Assembly: GCF_003010935.1 (NCBI RefSeq)
Contig: NZ_PGGN01000004.1
Span: 372,001-436,000, forward strand
Reading direction: 5' to 3'
DNA from: Phyllobacterium endophyticum
Lineage (GTDB): Bacteria; Pseudomonadota; Alphaproteobacteria; Rhizobiales; Rhizobiaceae
Length of the DNA stretch: 64,000 nucleotides
This document shows positions 26,275 to 35,638 of the stretch, one piece after another; position 1 is the stretch's first letter, and each line of letters starts with the position of its first letter. The notes under the pieces were generated by a model that saw only the letters and a list, made by a program, of their open reading frames with translations, had not been told where the DNA came from and made no database searches. Position numbers and translations under genes: made by a program.

Positions 26275-27461
26275 TAGCGAGACAAACCATAGGTTGGTTG
26301 CTGTTTGGGATATTCAGCCTCCCGCTGAGATCGGCGCAGGCGGAAATACCGTCGCCGGAGCCTTATCTGCTCGTACGCTCCATGCGCATGTTGCAAGACC
26401 AGGTCGCCTCGGGAAAGGCGGAGGCGTTGCCCATGCTAAACCGCGTACTTGGCCATATTGCCGGTCAACTTCAAGCGGCTGAACCGAAAGTCTGGACGAA
26501 TCCCGCGAACGTTTACGCGATTGTTATTTACCTCCTTAATGGCGGCAATCCGGCCGTCGTTCGTTCCATATTGACATCCGCGAAGCTCGATCTGGTCGAT
26601 CCGAAACTCGTGGCAGGGTCCTTGGCCTATGCCGATGGCGACATGATGCGAATCATAGAGAATTTCCAGGAACTGCCATCCAACGTCCCCATCGAACTAG
26701 TCGCTTCGGTCTATCTGGTTACGGCAACCCAGCTCGCCTCGAACGATGCAGGAACCGCACTGAAGCGCCTCGATTATATACGCCTCAATGTCCCTGGAAC
26801 TCTGCTGGAAGAGGCCGCCCTTCGGCGGGGCTTGATGATCGCGGCGCGTCTTGGTGACAAGGACAAAGTCAGGCTGCTTGCCCGCAATTATCTGCAACGC
26901 TTTGCGCTTTCCCCTTATTCTGAAGATTTTTTTCGTCAGCTTGTCGATGCCTTGATGATCATCAAGGGCAAGATAAGCAATGAGGAAATCGCAGAAATCG
27001 CCTCGCTGGCATGGCCTGGCGCCCGTTTGCCCTTCTTCCTGCGCATTGCCAGAGGTGCGATAGTCGACGGCGATATGCAGCGGGCGCGGTTCGCATCGCA
27101 GCAGGCTGATGCTCTCGCAACCGCCCTCAACGCAGACGATACCCAGGCCAAGCTCTATATGGCGGTAAGCAGCGTCGGCTCGGACAAGACCCGAGAGGCC
27201 CATGTGATCCTATCCAAGTTGCCCAAAGATCGTCTGCATGGTCGGGATGTCAAGTTGCTCGAGGCCGCAGCTGCGATGGCAAACAGAATCCTTGCACAAC
27301 CGATCCCGCAGACTGACGACCCCCGCAAAATGGAAGTTGCGGACAGTGCCACATCCCTCAAGGCTGCATCAGCCCCATCGGAATTCGTTGATCCGATTGT
27401 CGACGGGACTCGCAAGAAACTTGACGCCATTGACGCCCTTCTCGGGAAGGCTAGCAAATGA
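26271..27461 (+). CDS. motC: Periplasmic motor protein MotC
   Basis: MotC (396 residues) is a rhizobial periplasmic protein that associates with MotB and is needed for rotation. A signal peptide spans about 1-25. The mature protein is mainly helical, with repeat-like helical hairpins. The start overlaps motB by ATGA and the stop overlaps the next gene by ATGA. Its chaperone MotE is encoded at 18156. Confidence 0.9.
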   Translation: MIARQTIGWLLFGIFSLPLRSAQAEIPSPEPYLLVRSMRMLQDQVASGKAEALPMLNRVLGHIAGQLQAAEPKVWTNPANVYAIVIYLLNGGNPAVVRSILTSAKLDLVDPKLVAGSLAYADGDMMRIIENFQELPSNVPIELVASVYLVTATQLASNDAGTALKRLDYIRLNVPGTLLEEAALRRGLMIAARLGDKDKVRLLARNYLQRFALSPYSEDFFRQLVDALMIIKGKISNEEIAEIASLAWPGARLPFFLRIARGAIVDGDMQRARFASQQADALATALNADDTQAKLYMAVSSVGSDKTREAHVILSKLPKDRLHGRDVKLLEAAAAMANRILAQPIPQTDDPRKMEVADSATSLKAASAPSEFVDPIVDGTRKKLDAIDALLGKASK

Positions 27462-28663
27462 CCATTGGAGTTCAGATGCCATTCAGATCGATGATCGACG
27501 CCATTGTACGCGGCAAAGGCAAGGACGATGTGGCTAATCACAAGCCGGCGAAAGGGGAGGACTCTCTTCCGGATTTCAGCTCCATGATCAAGGTCAGCTC
27601 AAAGCCCAAGTTCGAAAGTTCAGATGCAACAGCGGACAAGGACATCGTTCAAACTCCTGATGCTGCGGAACCTGACAGCGATAAGGGTGCTATTCTCGGG
27701 CAAGGTGTGTTCGGTCAGGCCATCCTAGCATTTGAGCAATTGCTTGATCATCAAAAGCGGGAGGGGGGCAGCCGGCCCCGACCAGCTGATGAACATACTA
27801 CTTTGTCCAAGAATGAGAAGGCCGCCGCGCCGACACAGATTGCCGAACCTGTTCATGTGAGTAAAAAGGCAGTGGCCTTCCGCGAGGAAGAGCCGGGACA
27901 GAAGGGGACTGTGTCGCCCGCAGGCCATTCGGAAGCCCCGACAGCTCCCACTAAGAAAGACGACCAGACGAAGCCTGAGCCTGGTGGGCAGTTGGGAATG
28001 CCAGTTGTTCAATCCTCCGAGGCTCCGAAGCCCAGAGTGAGTGTCAAGGCTGCCCCGGAACCGGCGTCAGCGCCTTCTCCTGATACGCCGGCGCCGCTCG
28101 CATCATCACCGCCGGTTCAAGCAGAAGCCAGGCTAGTTACTACAGTCGGCGAAACGGCCGCGCCCCGCAACATCGGTCCCGGGGTGATTGACCTCCAGGT
28201 GGTTTCGGAGCGAAGCGCTGCCGGAAGTATCAAAACGCTGGTTATTCAGTTGCAGCCCATTGAACTTGGAACCGTAACTGCGCGCATGCGCCTCATACCC
28301 GAAGGTTTGCATGTCCAACTCATAGCGGAGAACACCGCTGCCGCCGAACATCTTGCGAAAGATCACGACGCGCTCGGTAGAGCGTTGCAGCGGGCAGGGG
28401 TCACCGACGATGCGTCATCCGTGATCATTTCGGTAATCGACCGCTCCAGCGCCTCTTCAAGCACGCAAACCGGTCAGCAGCACCTTTCGGGCCAAGATCA
28501 ACAGCCTGAGCCGCGTGCCGGTGGCCAGGGCGCGTCGCATGGCCCATCCGGCGGACGTTCTGACGATCAACATGCAATGGGGAAGGTGGAGGCGGATGAG
28601 CGTGGGGAAAGGACGGTTAGGCTGGAGGTCGAGCGTAATCCTCTTCGCGGTTTGGTTGTTTAA
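27458..28663 (+). CDS. fliK: Hook-length control protein FliK (MotD)
   Basis: This 401-residue protein was first named MotD in rhizobia and is regarded as FliK. The N-terminal ~230 residues are Pro/Ala/Lys-rich and probably disordered. The C-terminal Flg_hook domain (about 230-330) shows LVIQLQPIELGTVTARMRL and a following EHLAKDHDALGRALQRAGV helix. A His/Gly/Asp-rich tail follows. It measures hook length and switches FlhB specificity. It overlaps the transglycosylase gene. Confidence 0.88.
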   Translation: MTIGVQMPFRSMIDAIVRGKGKDDVANHKPAKGEDSLPDFSSMIKVSSKPKFESSDATADKDIVQTPDAAEPDSDKGAILGQGVFGQAILAFEQLLDHQKREGGSRPRPADEHTTLSKNEKAAAPTQIAEPVHVSKKAVAFREEEPGQKGTVSPAGHSEAPTAPTKKDDQTKPEPGGQLGMPVVQSSEAPKPRVSVKAAPEPASAPSPDTPAPLASSPPVQAEARLVTTVGETAAPRNIGPGVIDLQVVSERSAAGSIKTLVIQLQPIELGTVTARMRLIPEGLHVQLIAENTAAAEHLAKDHDALGRALQRAGVTDDASSVIISVIDRSSASSSTQTGQQHLSGQDQQPEPRAGGQGASHGPSGGRSDDQHAMGKVEADERGERTVRLEVERNPLRGLVV

Positions 28664-29186
28664 CCTATGCCTGACATTGCAAGGGGCTTCAGCGAAGAAC
28701 CTTTGCGAACAGCAATTGCATCGGGCATCTTCGAAATATGATATCCCAATCGGCATTCTCTATGCCGTTGGTCTCACAGAGACCGGACATAAGGACTCTC
28801 TGCAGCCATATGCAATGAACGTCGAGGGCAAGACGTTCTTCATGCCTTCGGTGGCAGCCGCTGTAGCACGTTTCGGGGACGCCCAGTCACAGGGTGCGAA
28901 GCTGATCGATCTTGGCTGTATGCAGATCAATCACCATTTTCATGCAAACAAGTTTTCATCTTTAGGTGCGATGCTAGACCCTGCTACCAATGTCGACTAT
29001 GCCGCGCGCTTTCTGAAAGAGTTAAAAGCGCGCGAGGGTAGCTGGACAATGGCTGTTGCTCGCTACCACGCGGGCCCCAACAACAACCCTGCTCAAAAGC
29101 AGTATGTTTGCCGCGTAATTGAAAATATGGTGGTTGCCGGTTTCGGAAATTGGACGACGAAGGCGCGAATGTTTTGCGACAAGTGA
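28596..29186 (+). CDS. Periplasmic lytic transglycosylase of the flagellar locus
   Basis: This ~196-residue protein has a signal peptide (about 1-33) and a soluble lytic transglycosylase-like (SLT) domain. The catalytic glutamate is probably Glu62 in GLTETGH; LGCMQINHHFH and VARYHAGPNNNP are the other SLT motifs. It probably opens peptidoglycan for rod passage, the task of the enzymatic half of enteric FlgJ. The start MSVGKG at 28596 has GGAAGG upstream and overlaps fliK by 68 bases; earlier in-frame starts would overlap even more. Confidence 0.88.
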   Translation: MSVGKGRLGWRSSVILFAVWLFNLCLTLQGASAKNLCEQQLHRASSKYDIPIGILYAVGLTETGHKDSLQPYAMNVEGKTFFMPSVAAAVARFGDAQSQGAKLIDLGCMQINHHFHANKFSSLGAMLDPATNVDYAARFLKELKAREGSWTMAVARYHAGPNNNPAQKQYVCRVIENMVVAGFGNWTTKARMFCDK

Positions 29187-29426
29187 TCGTGGTAATACTT
29201 GGTAATAAAACGTGAATTTGTAGTCGCAGCTATATTTTGTAAAGTGACAGACAGTATTATTTCTCTGGTATAAAAACCTGCCATTCCTCCCCAAACTTCC
29301 ACCTACATCGAAGTATTTATGACTCCCAATAAATTAGGTGCAATATCTTGGGAATTGTCGCCGAGTCGTCGGCCCCGCTAGTTGTGTGTTGCTTGGGGCA
29401 AAATAAATGATTCGGAAGGTGGGGCA
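29187..29426 (+). promoter_or_regulatory. Upstream region of ftcR with decamer shared with flaB
   Basis: This 240-base non-coding, AT-rich region contains GGTAATACTT at 29192-29201, identical to 21681-21690 upstream of flaB, and a nearby AATAAAACG that resembles ATTAAAACG before flaB. A shared regulator site is possible; no clear promoter boxes were assigned. Confidence 0.35.
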
Positions 29427-30098
29427 GTGATTGTAGTCGTCGACGAACGAAGTCTGGTGACGAGTGGGTATTCGGCGTGGTTCGCCCGCGAGGGCATAAC
29501 GACAACAGGTTTTACTCCGGACGATTTTGGCGATTGGGTCGCCAGCGTTCAGAAGAACGATATTATGGCGGTGGAGGCATTTCTCATAGGAGAATGTGTG
29601 AATCGCAGCCAGTTTCCACAAAAGATACGCGAACGCTGTTCGGCGCCGGTCATTGCAGTCAACGAGTCGCAGTCATTGGAACATACGCTTGAGCTTTTCC
29701 AGGCGGGCGTTGATGATGTCGTGCGCAAACCGATGCACGTAAGAGAAATTCTTGCGCGGATCAATGCCATTCGGCGCCGATACGGTACCGGCGAGCCTGG
29801 TACGCAGGTTGGCCCAATCCGGGTTTTCTCGGATGGTCGCGATCCGCAAATTAACGGTATCGATTTCTCGCTGCCGCGGCGCGAGCGCCGAATTCTTGAG
29901 TACCTGATCGCAAATCGCGGGCGGCGTCTTAACAAGGCACAGATATTCAGTGCCATCTACGGCATCTTCGACAGTGATGTAGAAGAAAGCGTCGTCGAAA
30001 GTCACATCAGCAAGCTTCGCAAGAAACTGCGTGAGCAACTTGGTTACGATCCCATCGATTCCAAGCGCTTCCTCGGCTATTGCATCGATTTGAACTGA
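29427..30098 (+). CDS. ftcR: Flagellar master regulator Rem/FtcR (OmpR family)
   Basis: This 223-residue protein is an OmpR-type regulator with a receiver domain (1 to about 118) and a winged-helix DNA-binding domain (about 130-220, [31 protein letters not shown]). It corresponds to FtcR of Brucella and Rem of Sinorhizobium, activators of flagellar genes. The residue aligned with the phosphoacceptor Asp is Glu50 ([10 protein letters not shown]), so control by phosphorylation is unlikely. The GTG start at 29427 was chosen because it gives the family N terminus VIVVVDER with GGAAGG upstream. It sits alone between two transcription units. Confidence 0.92.
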   Translation: MIVVVDERSLVTSGYSAWFAREGITTTGFTPDDFGDWVASVQKNDIMAVEAFLIGECVNRSQFPQKIRERCSAPVIAVNESQSLEHTLELFQAGVDDVVRKPMHVREILARINAIRRRYGTGEPGTQVGPIRVFSDGRDPQINGIDFSLPRRERRILEYLIANRGRRLNKAQIFSAIYGIFDSDVEESVVESHISKLRKKLREQLGYDPIDSKRFLGYCIDLN

Positions 30099-30182
30099 CG
30101 GACTGCCACACCAGGTTATGGCCGTCGGCGATCAAGTCGAAGTCCAACTTATCACTCCACTAATTCCATCCGAAACGTCAGC

Positions 30183-30192
30183 TTCGCGCAAG
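30183..30192 (+). promoter_or_regulatory. GCAAG-type element upstream of flgE
   Basis: TTCGCGCAAG, identical to the cores before fliF and flhA, lies 48 bases upstream of the flgE ATG and is followed by GCTAACGAT, matching the position of CTCTATGAT before fliF. Confidence 0.5.
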
Positions 30193-30240
30193 TCATGCGC
30201 GCTAACGATTCTGGACGGAATCACGTGCAAGGAGACGGAA

Positions 30241-31524
30241 ATGAGCCTCTATGGAATGATGCGAACCGGTGTGTCTGGCATGAACGCCCAGGCCAACAGG
30301 TTGTCGACCGTAGCCGATAATATAGCCAACTCCAGCACAACGGGTTACAAGCGTGCCAGCACGCAGTTCGCATCACTGGTGCTCCCGAGTTCAGGCGGGG
30401 CTTATAATTCCGGTGGTGTCGAAACGGTTATTCGACACCACATTTCCCAAGATGGCGCCCAGCGATTCACGGACTCTTCCACGGACCTTGCGCTGAAAGG
30501 CAACGGTTTCTTCATCGTCGGCAATGCCGATGATACGCCCTATCTGACCCGCGCCGGTTCATTCGTGCCTGATGCGCAAGGTAATCTTGTCAACTCGGCC
30601 GGCTACTTCCTGATGGGTTATCCGGTGGTCAATGGCAACGTCAATCCGGTTGCCAATGGCTTTCAGGGGCTCGAAAAGGTCAGTATTGCTCAAAATGATC
30701 TTATTGCAGATCCGAGCAGGACCGGTATTTTCACCGCCAATCTCCCGGCGGGCGCTTCGATCATTGCCGCGGCTGATCGCCCTCCGACAAAGACCGATGC
30801 GTCCGCGCAATATTCGGCCAAGACATCCGTGCAGACATTCGACAATCTCGGTAACGTCGTCGTCGTTGACCTTTATTTCACCAAAACTGCAGACAATACT
30901 TGGCAAGTTGCTGCCTATAATCACGCCAATGCGTCAGCGGCGGGTGGGTTTCCCTATATTCCTACCACGCCGTTGGCCGAGCAAAATTATACGTTCGATG
31001 GCGTTACCGGCAAGCTCACTGGTGCAACGTCGTTTACGGTTCCAGGTATGCCTGGTGCACTGTCTGGGCGGCCCAACAGCCCAGATCTCATTCTTGATTT
31101 TTCCGCCACCAAACAGCTGGCAGGTGACTACACGCCTATCGAGGTAAAGATCGACGGCAACACGCCAAGTCCGATCGACAATGTCAGCATCGGCAAAGAC
31201 GGCACTGTCACGGCCATCTACAAGAATGGCGCCAAGCGCGACATTTACAAGATTGCGCTGGCCGATGTTCCCAGTCCTGACAACCTGCTCGTCATGACCG
31301 GCAACGTGTTCTCTCCAAGCGCAGACTCAGGTGACGTCCAGCTCGGCTTTGCCGGCACTGGCAGCTTTGGCGCGTTGACCTCCAGTGCGCTCGAGGAATC
31401 GAATGCCGACATCGCGCAGGAACTGACGGAAATGATTGAATCCCAGAGAAGCTACACGGCAAATTCGAAGGTCTTTCAGACCGGCGCGGATTTGATGGAC
31501 GTGCTGGTGAATCTCAAGAGATAG
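30241..31524 (+). CDS. flgE: Flagellar hook protein FlgE
   Basis: FlgE (427 residues) builds the hook. The N-terminal motif LSTVADNIANSSTTGYKRA and the C-terminal MIESQRSYTANSKVFQTGAD are canonical. The start MSLYGMMRTG at 30241 has AAGGAGA upstream; an in-frame start at 30118 is rejected because it would cover the regulatory region. It leads the flgE-flgK-flgL-flaF-flbT-flgD-fliQ unit. Confidence 0.97.
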   Translation: MSLYGMMRTGVSGMNAQANRLSTVADNIANSSTTGYKRASTQFASLVLPSSGGAYNSGGVETVIRHHISQDGAQRFTDSSTDLALKGNGFFIVGNADDTPYLTRAGSFVPDAQGNLVNSAGYFLMGYPVVNGNVNPVANGFQGLEKVSIAQNDLIADPSRTGIFTANLPAGASIIAAADRPPTKTDASAQYSAKTSVQTFDNLGNVVVVDLYFTKTADNTWQVAAYNHANASAAGGFPYIPTTPLAEQNYTFDGVTGKLTGATSFTVPGMPGALSGRPNSPDLILDFSATKQLAGDYTPIEVKIDGNTPSPIDNVSIGKDGTVTAIYKNGAKRDIYKIALADVPSPDNLLVMTGNVFSPSADSGDVQLGFAGTGSFGALTSSALEESNADIAQELTEMIESQRSYTANSKVFQTGADLMDVLVNLKR

Positions 31525-31555
31525 CTGAACTTCGAACCGTGAATGGACACAGGGC

Positions 31556-33022
31556 ATGTCATTAACTTCGGCGCTCCTTACTGCTCAGAGTGCTCTCAAT
31601 ACCACAGCGAAACAGACAGCGCTGGTCACGCGCAACATCGCGGGCGCCAACGATCCTGATTTCACGAGGCGTATTGGTTCCGTCGTGAGTGGGTCCAACG
31701 GCTCGACCTATCTCTCCATGACCCGTTCTGCCGACGCTGCGCTGCTGTCGAAATTCATTGAAAGCAGGAGTCAATACAGCGCATCCAGCACGCTGCAGAA
31801 AGGTCTCGATCGGCTGTCGGGAATCTATTCGGCCGATGATGCTTCGGGATCGCCAAGTTCGCTCCTCGGCAATCTGCGCGATTCACTGCAACTCTACGCG
31901 TCGCAGCCCGGCAATACGTCTGTGGGAGAAGCTGCCGTTAGCAAGGCAACAGAACTTGCCAATGCCTTGAACCGGGGTACGGAGGAAACACAGAAGCTGC
32001 GCCTGGACGCCGACAGCGACATCAGCAGCTCCGTCAAGAACCTGAATTCACTGCTGGCACAGTTCGAGACTGTCAACGACCGAATAATCAATGGCACGCG
32101 TTCAGGGGCGGATGTCGCTGACTACCTCGACCAGCGCGATGGTTTGCTCAAGCAGATGTCGAGCGAGATCGGAATCACTACGCTTGTCCGCAGCGATAAT
32201 GACATGGTCGTGTTTGCCGAATCCGGCGTAACTCTTTTCGAAGGTTCGCCGCGCACGGTCAGTTTTACGCCGTCGAGCGCGTTCAGCGCGGGTACGGAAG
32301 GCAACGACGTTTATATCGACGGCGTGCCGCTATCACATGGAACCTTCCAGCAGCCTTACGGTACAGGCCGACTCAGCGGTTTATTGCAGTTGCGGAACGA
32401 TACGGCGCCGGGCTACCAAAGCCAGTTGGATGAAATCGCGCGCAGTCTTGTCAGCATGTTCGCGGAAATCGACCAAAAAACACCCGCGACATTACCAGCC
32501 GTTCCGGGTCTTTTCACCTATTCCGGCGCACCTTTAATGCCACCCGATGCGTCAATTCTCCCGGGCATTGCCGGGACTATCAAAGTGGCTTCCGCGTTCA
32601 TTCTGACCGAGGGCGGCGACCCTGCTCGGTTGCGAGATGGTGGGGCGGGCGGCGCAGACTATGTGCAGAATCCAAATGGCTCGGCAGGATTTTCAGCGCG
32701 GCTCCAAAATTTAATAGGCGCTATCTCCGCGCCTCGCAGCTACGATCCAAACGCAGACGCCGGCGATGGGCAGAGCCTGCTTGCTTTTTCGGCGGCTACG
32801 ATCAGTTCGCTTGAGGCCAAGCGCAAAACCGCGACCCAGACCAATCAGTATAACAGCGTTCTTGAGTCGCGAGCCGAAGAGGCAGTTTCCAATGCCGGCG
32901 GGGTAAACATCGACGAGGAGATGGAGTCGATGCTTGCTCTTGAACATTCCTATAAGGCATCGGCGCGGATCATCTCCGCCGTGGATGCCATGTTGAACGA
33001 ACTCCTGCAGGCGGTGAGATAG
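31556..33022 (+). CDS. flgK: Hook-filament junction protein FlgK
   Basis: FlgK (488 residues) is the first hook-associated protein. The N terminus (LLTAQSALNTTAKQTALVTR, NIAGANDPDFTRR) and C terminus (ESMLALEHSYKASARIISAV) match the family. The middle is short compared with enterics. It is followed by flgL after 2 bases. Confidence 0.94.
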   Translation: MSLTSALLTAQSALNTTAKQTALVTRNIAGANDPDFTRRIGSVVSGSNGSTYLSMTRSADAALLSKFIESRSQYSASSTLQKGLDRLSGIYSADDASGSPSSLLGNLRDSLQLYASQPGNTSVGEAAVSKATELANALNRGTEETQKLRLDADSDISSSVKNLNSLLAQFETVNDRIINGTRSGADVADYLDQRDGLLKQMSSEIGITTLVRSDNDMVVFAESGVTLFEGSPRTVSFTPSSAFSAGTEGNDVYIDGVPLSHGTFQQPYGTGRLSGLLQLRNDTAPGYQSQLDEIARSLVSMFAEIDQKTPATLPAVPGLFTYSGAPLMPPDASILPGIAGTIKVASAFILTEGGDPARLRDGGAGGADYVQNPNGSAGFSARLQNLIGAISAPRSYDPNADAGDGQSLLAFSAATISSLEAKRKTATQTNQYNSVLESRAEEAVSNAGGVNIDEEMESMLALEHSYKASARIISAVDAMLNELLQAVR

Positions 33023-33024
33023 AT

Positions 33025-34071
33025 ATGAAAACCCAGTCGGTTTCATCCTACATGCTATCCAACTCCACACGTAATATCATCGCGAGGGCACAGGCAGATC
33101 TGGTCAGGGCGAGCCAGGAAGCTACGAGCGGCGTTGTCTTCGACAAAGGACTTACGCTTGGTAGCCGCGCCGGCCAGTCGATCTCATTGCGCAAGGAGCA
33201 TGATCGGTTGACGGTTTTGACCGAGACCAACGGGCTGATATCGGAACGCATGAAAGCCTCCCAAAATGCTCTGACCAATGTCATCAAGGGTTCGCAGGAC
33301 TTTTTAGGCAACGTGACTGCGATGCGCGGAGCGAGCGAGGGGCGGTCCATTCTTGTAGACAAAGCCAAGGGTCTTTTGCAGACCGCTACTGACCTGGTCA
33401 ACACCAGCTACAACGGCGAGTATGTATTTGCTGGAGAGAACACGGACGTGAAGCCGCTGGGTGACTACGGGTCGGCAGGCGATCCGGCTCGGGCTGCCAT
33501 ATTGAAATCGTTTCAAGACCGTTTCGGCTTCGCCACCACTGACCCACAGGTGGCAACGATCAGCGCCGCAGACATGACAACGTATCTGAACACGTCTTTC
33601 GCCGCCGAATTCGATGCAGGTTCCTGGTCCAATTGGTCCTCGGCGTCCGATACGCTCGTCAAGAGCCGAATAGCGCCGACAGAGCTTGCCGAGACTTCGG
33701 TCAGCGCCAACAATGCGGGATTTCGTCAGCTTGCGATGAGCTACACCATGATGGCGGAACTCGGCGATATCGGTCTCAACCAAGCAGCATTTGACGCGGT
33801 CATCGACAAGGTTGCCGAGACGACGAACCGGAACTCCACGCTGTTGGCAGGTGCGCAGTCTTTCCTCGGTAATGCACAAGCCAGAACCAAGGACGCCACC
33901 GACCGGCTGACGGTGCAGATCAATGTTCTCAAGAGCTCGGTCCTGGATCTGGAGGCGGTGGATCCCTATGAGGCCGCCAGCCGTGTCGAAGCTTTGAGGA
34001 CCCAGATCGACGCCTCTTACGCACTGACCGTCAGGATTCAGAGCCTGAGCCTGCTCAATCACTTGAAGTGA
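33025..34071 (+). CDS. flgL: Hook-filament junction protein FlgL
   Basis: FlgL (348 residues) is flagellin-related. The N-terminal SYMLSNSTRNIIARAQADLV with EATSGVVFDKG and the C-terminal EALRTQIDASYALTVRI are in keeping with FlgL. It joins FlgK to the filament. It is in one operon with flgK. Confidence 0.93.
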   Translation: MKTQSVSSYMLSNSTRNIIARAQADLVRASQEATSGVVFDKGLTLGSRAGQSISLRKEHDRLTVLTETNGLISERMKASQNALTNVIKGSQDFLGNVTAMRGASEGRSILVDKAKGLLQTATDLVNTSYNGEYVFAGENTDVKPLGDYGSAGDPARAAILKSFQDRFGFATTDPQVATISAADMTTYLNTSFAAEFDAGSWSNWSSASDTLVKSRIAPTELAETSVSANNAGFRQLAMSYTMMAELGDIGLNQAAFDAVIDKVAETTNRNSTLLAGAQSFLGNAQARTKDATDRLTVQINVLKSSVLDLEAVDPYEAASRVEALRTQIDASYALTVRIQSLSLLNHLK

Positions 34072-34114
34072 CAACGAATGCGGGAGTTCCTCCCGTCAAA
34101 CGCCGGAAGGTGAC

Positions 34115-34459
34115 ATGTACCAGGCACGATACGACGACATCATGAATGATGGTGCAGACGAGGCCAAGGAGCGGGAGCGTTCGCTGTTCGATCAGTCCAT
34201 CTTGATGCTTGAAGCGGCACGTGATGAGGGAAAATACTCCCACAAAGGTATCGAGGCAGTGTATTTCACGTCACGGTTGTGGATGATCGTGATTGAGGAC
34301 TTGGGGAGTCCGGCCAATGGATTGCCGGAGAAAATACGCGCTTCGTTGATTTCGATAGGTCTCTTCATTCTCAAAGAGTTGGAGGCAATCCGGCAGGAGA
34401 CTTCCAGGGACTATGACAGCATTATCGATATCACCAAGACCATACGCGACGGGCTTTGA
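34115..34459 (+). CDS. flaF: Flagellin synthesis regulator FlaF
   Basis: FlaF (114 residues) is a small alphaproteobacterial protein that acts with FlbT in flagellin production and secretion. The conserved N-terminal MYQARYDDIMND and a central RLWMIVIEDLGSPANGLPE identify it. It is translated just before flbT and sits in the same operon as the hook genes, so flagellin control is tied to hook production. Confidence 0.93.
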   Translation: MYQARYDDIMNDGADEAKERERSLFDQSILMLEAARDEGKYSHKGIEAVYFTSRLWMIVIEDLGSPANGLPEKIRASLISIGLFILKELEAIRQETSRDYDSIIDITKTIRDGL

Positions 34460-34461
34460 TC

Positions 34462-34902
34462 ATGAAACTCTCGTTGCGCGCCGGTGAAAAAGTCTATGTG
34501 AATGGAGCCGTTCTGCGCGTTGACCGCAAGGTTTCGATCGAATTCATGAACGATGTCAGCTTCCTCCTTGAAACCCACGTCATTCAGGCGGATCAGACGA
34601 CCACACCTCTACGACAGCTTTACTTCGCTGCACAGATCATGCTGATCAATCCCGCAATCAAGGAAGAGGCTAATCGCACTTTCAAGCGCATGTTGGCTTC
34701 GCTTCTTGCAACATTCGACAACCAGCAGATGCTCAAAGAATTGAAGCTGATCGATGAGATGATGTGCAAGGGAAGGGTATTCGATTCCCTGAAATCCATT
34801 CGGCTGCTTTATACGCTGGAAGCACAGATTCTGTCCGGCACAACCGAGCCGATCATTTCCTCTCAAGCTGAACAGGCCCTTAGGCCGGAGGCAAGCGCAT
34901 GA
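34462..34902 (+). CDS. flbT: Flagellin mRNA regulator FlbT
   Basis: FlbT (146 residues) is known from Caulobacter and Brucella as a post-transcriptional regulator of flagellin; in Caulobacter it binds the flagellin mRNA leader. MKLSLRAGEKVYVNGAVL and VSFLLETHVI are typical. The ATG at 34462 is preferred to a TTG six bases earlier because it gives the family N terminus. The structured leaders at 20695 and 21734 are obvious candidate targets. Confidence 0.93.
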   Translation: MKLSLRAGEKVYVNGAVLRVDRKVSIEFMNDVSFLLETHVIQADQTTTPLRQLYFAAQIMLINPAIKEEANRTFKRMLASLLATFDNQQMLKELKLIDEMMCKGRVFDSLKSIRLLYTLEAQILSGTTEPIISSQAEQALRPEASA

Positions 34903-35294
34903 CCACTATCCCTCCCGTCGGAACACAGTCCGAAACAACAGAGGCGCCTAAGGCGACCGGGCCTGGCGTCGATTATCAGGCGTTCTTGAAGTTGCTCGTG
35001 GCCGAGATGAAAAATCAGGATCCGACCGAACCCATGGATGCAACACAGCAAATTTCGCAGCTGGCGCAGTTTTCGAGTGTCGAGCAGGCGGTTCAGACCA
35101 ACAAGAAACTTGACCAATTGCTGGCAAGTTCATCGCTCTCCCAAGCCGATGGTATCATCGGCCGTACTGTCACAAGTGCCGACGGTACCGTAAGCGGTAT
35201 CGTTGAGTCCGTTCAAATCTATAGCGATGGTATGATCGCCACGCTAAAGGGTGGTGCAAAACTCCCAATCATGGCCGGAATCGTCGTTAGCTAA
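34899..35294 (+). CDS. flgD: Hook-capping protein FlgD
   Basis: FlgD (131 residues) is the scaffold for hook assembly. The N-terminal family pattern is YQAFLKLLVAEMKNQDPTEP followed by MDATQQISQLAQFSSVEQAV. Only this N-terminal half plus a short beta segment is present, as in other rhizobia, where FlgD is much shorter than in enterics. It overlaps flbT by ATGA. Confidence 0.95.
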   Translation: MTTIPPVGTQSETTEAPKATGPGVDYQAFLKLLVAEMKNQDPTEPMDATQQISQLAQFSSVEQAVQTNKKLDQLLASSSLSQADGIIGRTVTSADGTVSGIVESVQIYSDGMIATLKGGAKLPIMAGIVVS

Positions 35295-35561
35295 ATGAAC
35301 GAGGCGGACGCCCTCGATATAGTCAATCAGGCTATCTGGACTGTCATAGTGGCTTCCGGTCCTGCCGTGGGGGCAGCGATGCTGGCGGGGGTCTGCATTG
35401 CGCTGTTTCAGGCATTGACACAAATTCAGGAAATAACGCTCACATTCGTGCCGAAGATTCTCGTCATCCTCGCGGTCCTCGCATTGACCGCGCCTTTCGT
35501 CGGCTCACAAATCAACACGCTGACACTATTGACCTATTCGCGAATCGAGAAGGGATTCTAG
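35295..35561 (+). CDS. fliQ: Flagellar export gate protein FliQ
   Basis: FliQ (88 residues) has the two expected membrane segments (about 16-38 and 53-72), with GVCIALFQALTQIQEITLTF diagnostic. Its ATG follows the flgD stop codon directly. Confidence 0.96.
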   Translation: MNEADALDIVNQAIWTVIVASGPAVGAAMLAGVCIALFQALTQIQEITLTFVPKILVILAVLALTAPFVGSQINTLTLLTYSRIEKGF

Positions 35562-35589
35562 TTCAGCTCACGCCACGCCACTGGTTGGT

Positions 35590-35607
35590 TTCGCGCAAGC
35601 TTCACCC
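35590..35607 (+). promoter_or_regulatory. GCAAG-type element upstream of flhA
   Basis: TTCGCGCAAGCTTCACCC lies about 32 bases before the flhA start and is followed by TCTATCGT. It matches the fliF element at 15 of 18 positions. Confidence 0.55.
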
Positions 35608-35638
35608 TCTATCGTCGACTCGTTAATAGGAGAATGAC

